In this document: positions 4,993 through 5,967 of the stretch, one piece after another | How positions within the stretch are numbered: position 1 is the stretch's first letter | Layout: every line of letters begins with the position of its first letter | Source of the DNA: Bacillota bacterium | Lineage (GTDB): Bacteria > Bacillota_A > Clostridia > Acetivibrionales > DUMB01 | DNA: 5,967 nucleotides | Assembly (NCBI GenBank): GCA_023621975.1 | Contig: JAMOAC010000355.1 | Span: 1 to 5,967, forward strand | Reading direction: 5' to 3' | Notes under the pieces: model-generated | What the model saw: the letters and a program-made list of their open reading frames with translations, nothing else | Told to the model about the DNA's origin: nothing | Database searches by the model: none | Translations under genes and position numbers: made by a program

Positions 4993-5967
4993 ATGGATGG
5001 AATGATGACCGTTGCAATGATGAACAAGCCGGGTAGGTTCGATTTTGAAAAGAAGCCGATACCAAAAGTTAAACCTGATGATGTTTTGGTGAAACTTGAG
5101 TATTGCGGTATATGCGGTTCTGACATGCATTTGTTTGAGTTTGGATATATTGGTGAAAATCATGTGAAGGAGCCGATGGTGCTTGGACATGAACCTGCCG
5201 GTGTTGTTGTTGAGGTCGGATCAAACGTGAAAAATTTAAAAGTAGGCGACCGCGTTGCAGTAGAGCCCGGTATACCATGCTGGAAGTGTGAATATTGTAA
5301 AACCGGACGCTACAATCTTTGTCCAAATGTATATTTTTATGCATCCCTTCCCGTTGTTGAAGGGTGTTTCGCTGAGTATATAGCCCATCCGGCAAACCTG
5401 TGCTATAAACTTCCGGACAATGTAAGCACTCTGGAAGGGGCATTGATGGAGCCGCTGGCTGTAGGAATGCATGCGGCTTTGCAGTCAGGTATAAAAATAG
5501 GGTCAAAGGCAGTGGTAATAGGCGCCGGGTGTATTGGGCTGGTAACCATGCTTTCAATTAAAAGTATGGGGGTAAGGGACATTATCGTTGTCGACCTCAT
5601 GCAAAACAGGCTTGACCGAGCCAGGGAACTGGGTGCTTCTGAGGTTGTAAATGCTTCTGAATGTGATCCAGTCAAAAAAGTTCAGGAATTGACCGGCGGT
5701 GGAGCTGATTTTGTATTTGAAACGGCCGGTTCTGAGACAAGCATGTTCCAGACGGCAAAAATGACAAAGCGTGGAGGAACAATAACGCTAGTCGGCTATA
5801 CCAGAGACGGTGTCGCAAAAATGAACGTAAACTGGATTATTGACAATGAAATGACCATAAAGACAGTATTTCGCTACAGGAACATATACCCGATCATAAT
5901 AGAATCCGTATCAAAAGGCGTTATACCGGTGAAAAAGATTTGGACTGCAATTAAAGGAACATTTTTT
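4993..5967 (+). CDS. Zinc-dependent NAD sorbitol-dehydrogenase-like polyol dehydrogenase, 3' end outside window
   Basis: These 325 visible codons encode a medium-chain zinc dehydrogenase expected to oxidise a sugar alcohol to a ketose with NAD in the cytoplasm. Catalytic zinc residues are C41 (GICGSD), H66 and E67 (LGHE) and E153 (MEPLAVG). The four structural-zinc cysteines are C96, C99, C102 and C110. The Rossmann motif is GAGCIG (177-182), and D201 with R206 matches the NAD-preferring pattern of sorbitol dehydrogenase. IEPG-like VEPG (90-93), GRYNLCP (105-111), YKLPDNV (138-144) and FRYRN (293-297) resemble human sorbitol dehydrogenase as I recall it; its Arg-Tyr contacts substrate. The start ATG has GGAG (4979-4982) 10 bases upstream, a little far; ATGs at 5002 and 5005 are alternatives. 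An in-frame TAG at 4951 bounds it upstream. The final nine residues (317-325) depart from the family pattern. About 20-30 residues should lie beyond the window. Confidence 0.9.
   Translation, partial: MDGMMTVAMMNKPGRFDFEKKPIPKVKPDDVLVKLEYCGICGSDMHLFEFGYIGENHVKEPMVLGHEPAGVVVEVGSNVKNLKVGDRVAVEPGIPCWKCEYCKTGRYNLCPNVYFYASLPVVEGCFAEYIAHPANLCYKLPDNVSTLEGALMEPLAVGMHAALQSGIKIGSKAVVIGAGCIGLVTMLSIKSMGVRDIIVVDLMQNRLDRARELGASEVVNASECDPVKKVQELTGGGADFVFETAGSETSMFQTAKMTKRGGTITLVGYTRDGVAKMNVNWIIDNEMTIKTVFRYRNIYPIIIESVSKGVIPVKKIWTAIKGTFF

Noticed and set aside
5069..5557. 162-codon minus-strand reading frame
   Set aside because: It is antisense to the dehydrogenase, whose zinc and NAD motifs are intact; the antisense protein shows no recognisable domain. 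Other minus-strand frames in the window are rejected for the same reason.

Overview
The window looks like chromosomal DNA of a low-GC, endospore-forming member of the Clostridia. Intergenic DNA is very AT-rich, Shine-Dalgarno (SD) sites are strong, and the first gene is a cwlD-type spore-cortex amidase. A cellulolytic relative such as Acetivibrio (Clostridium) thermocellus would fit, but the species cannot be fixed from this sequence alone. All genes read on the + strand, and no tRNA, rRNA, CRISPR array or complete mobile element is visible.

Layout. Bases 2-430 are the 3' end of cwlD, closed by a strong intrinsic terminator (481-528). Next comes about 770 bases without a convincing gene (529-1296). 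It is crowded with short tandem duplications and carries a good sigma-A-type promoter (TTGACA, 17 bases, TATCAT, 820-848), a possible operator just downstream (870-884), a 22-base tandem repeat (1006-1049) and an inverted repeat close to the next gene (1231-1261). Bases 1297-2712 encode a solute-binding lipoprotein. A 22-bp stem-loop without a T-tract (2763-2812) and an AT-rich spacer separate it from two inner-membrane permease genes (3029-3946 and 3943-4767), which overlap by 4 bases. After a 225-base spacer with a second stem-loop and AT-rich repeats, a zinc-dependent sorbitol-dehydrogenase-like gene starts at 4993 and runs off the window.

How the genes fit together. The binding protein resembles, from memory, the polyol-binding family (SmoE/MtlE of proteobacterial sorbitol/mannitol transporters), and the dehydrogenase resembles NAD-dependent sorbitol dehydrogenase along its length until the last nine codons. 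The simplest reading is a polyol uptake and oxidation locus: capture of a sugar alcohol outside the cell, import through the two permeases, then oxidation to a ketose. No ATPase gene lies with the permeases, so a shared MsmK/MalK-type ATPase encoded elsewhere probably drives transport. An oligosaccharide substrate cannot be excluded.

The most interesting points are the long repeat-rich leader before the binding-protein gene, the strong hairpin between binding protein and permeases (a plausible expression-ratio device), the SD of the first permease lying in a small GC hairpin, and the abrupt loss of family resemblance at the visible end of the dehydrogenase. I see no clear evidence of a wholly new system; this is a recognisable transport locus with unusual control regions.
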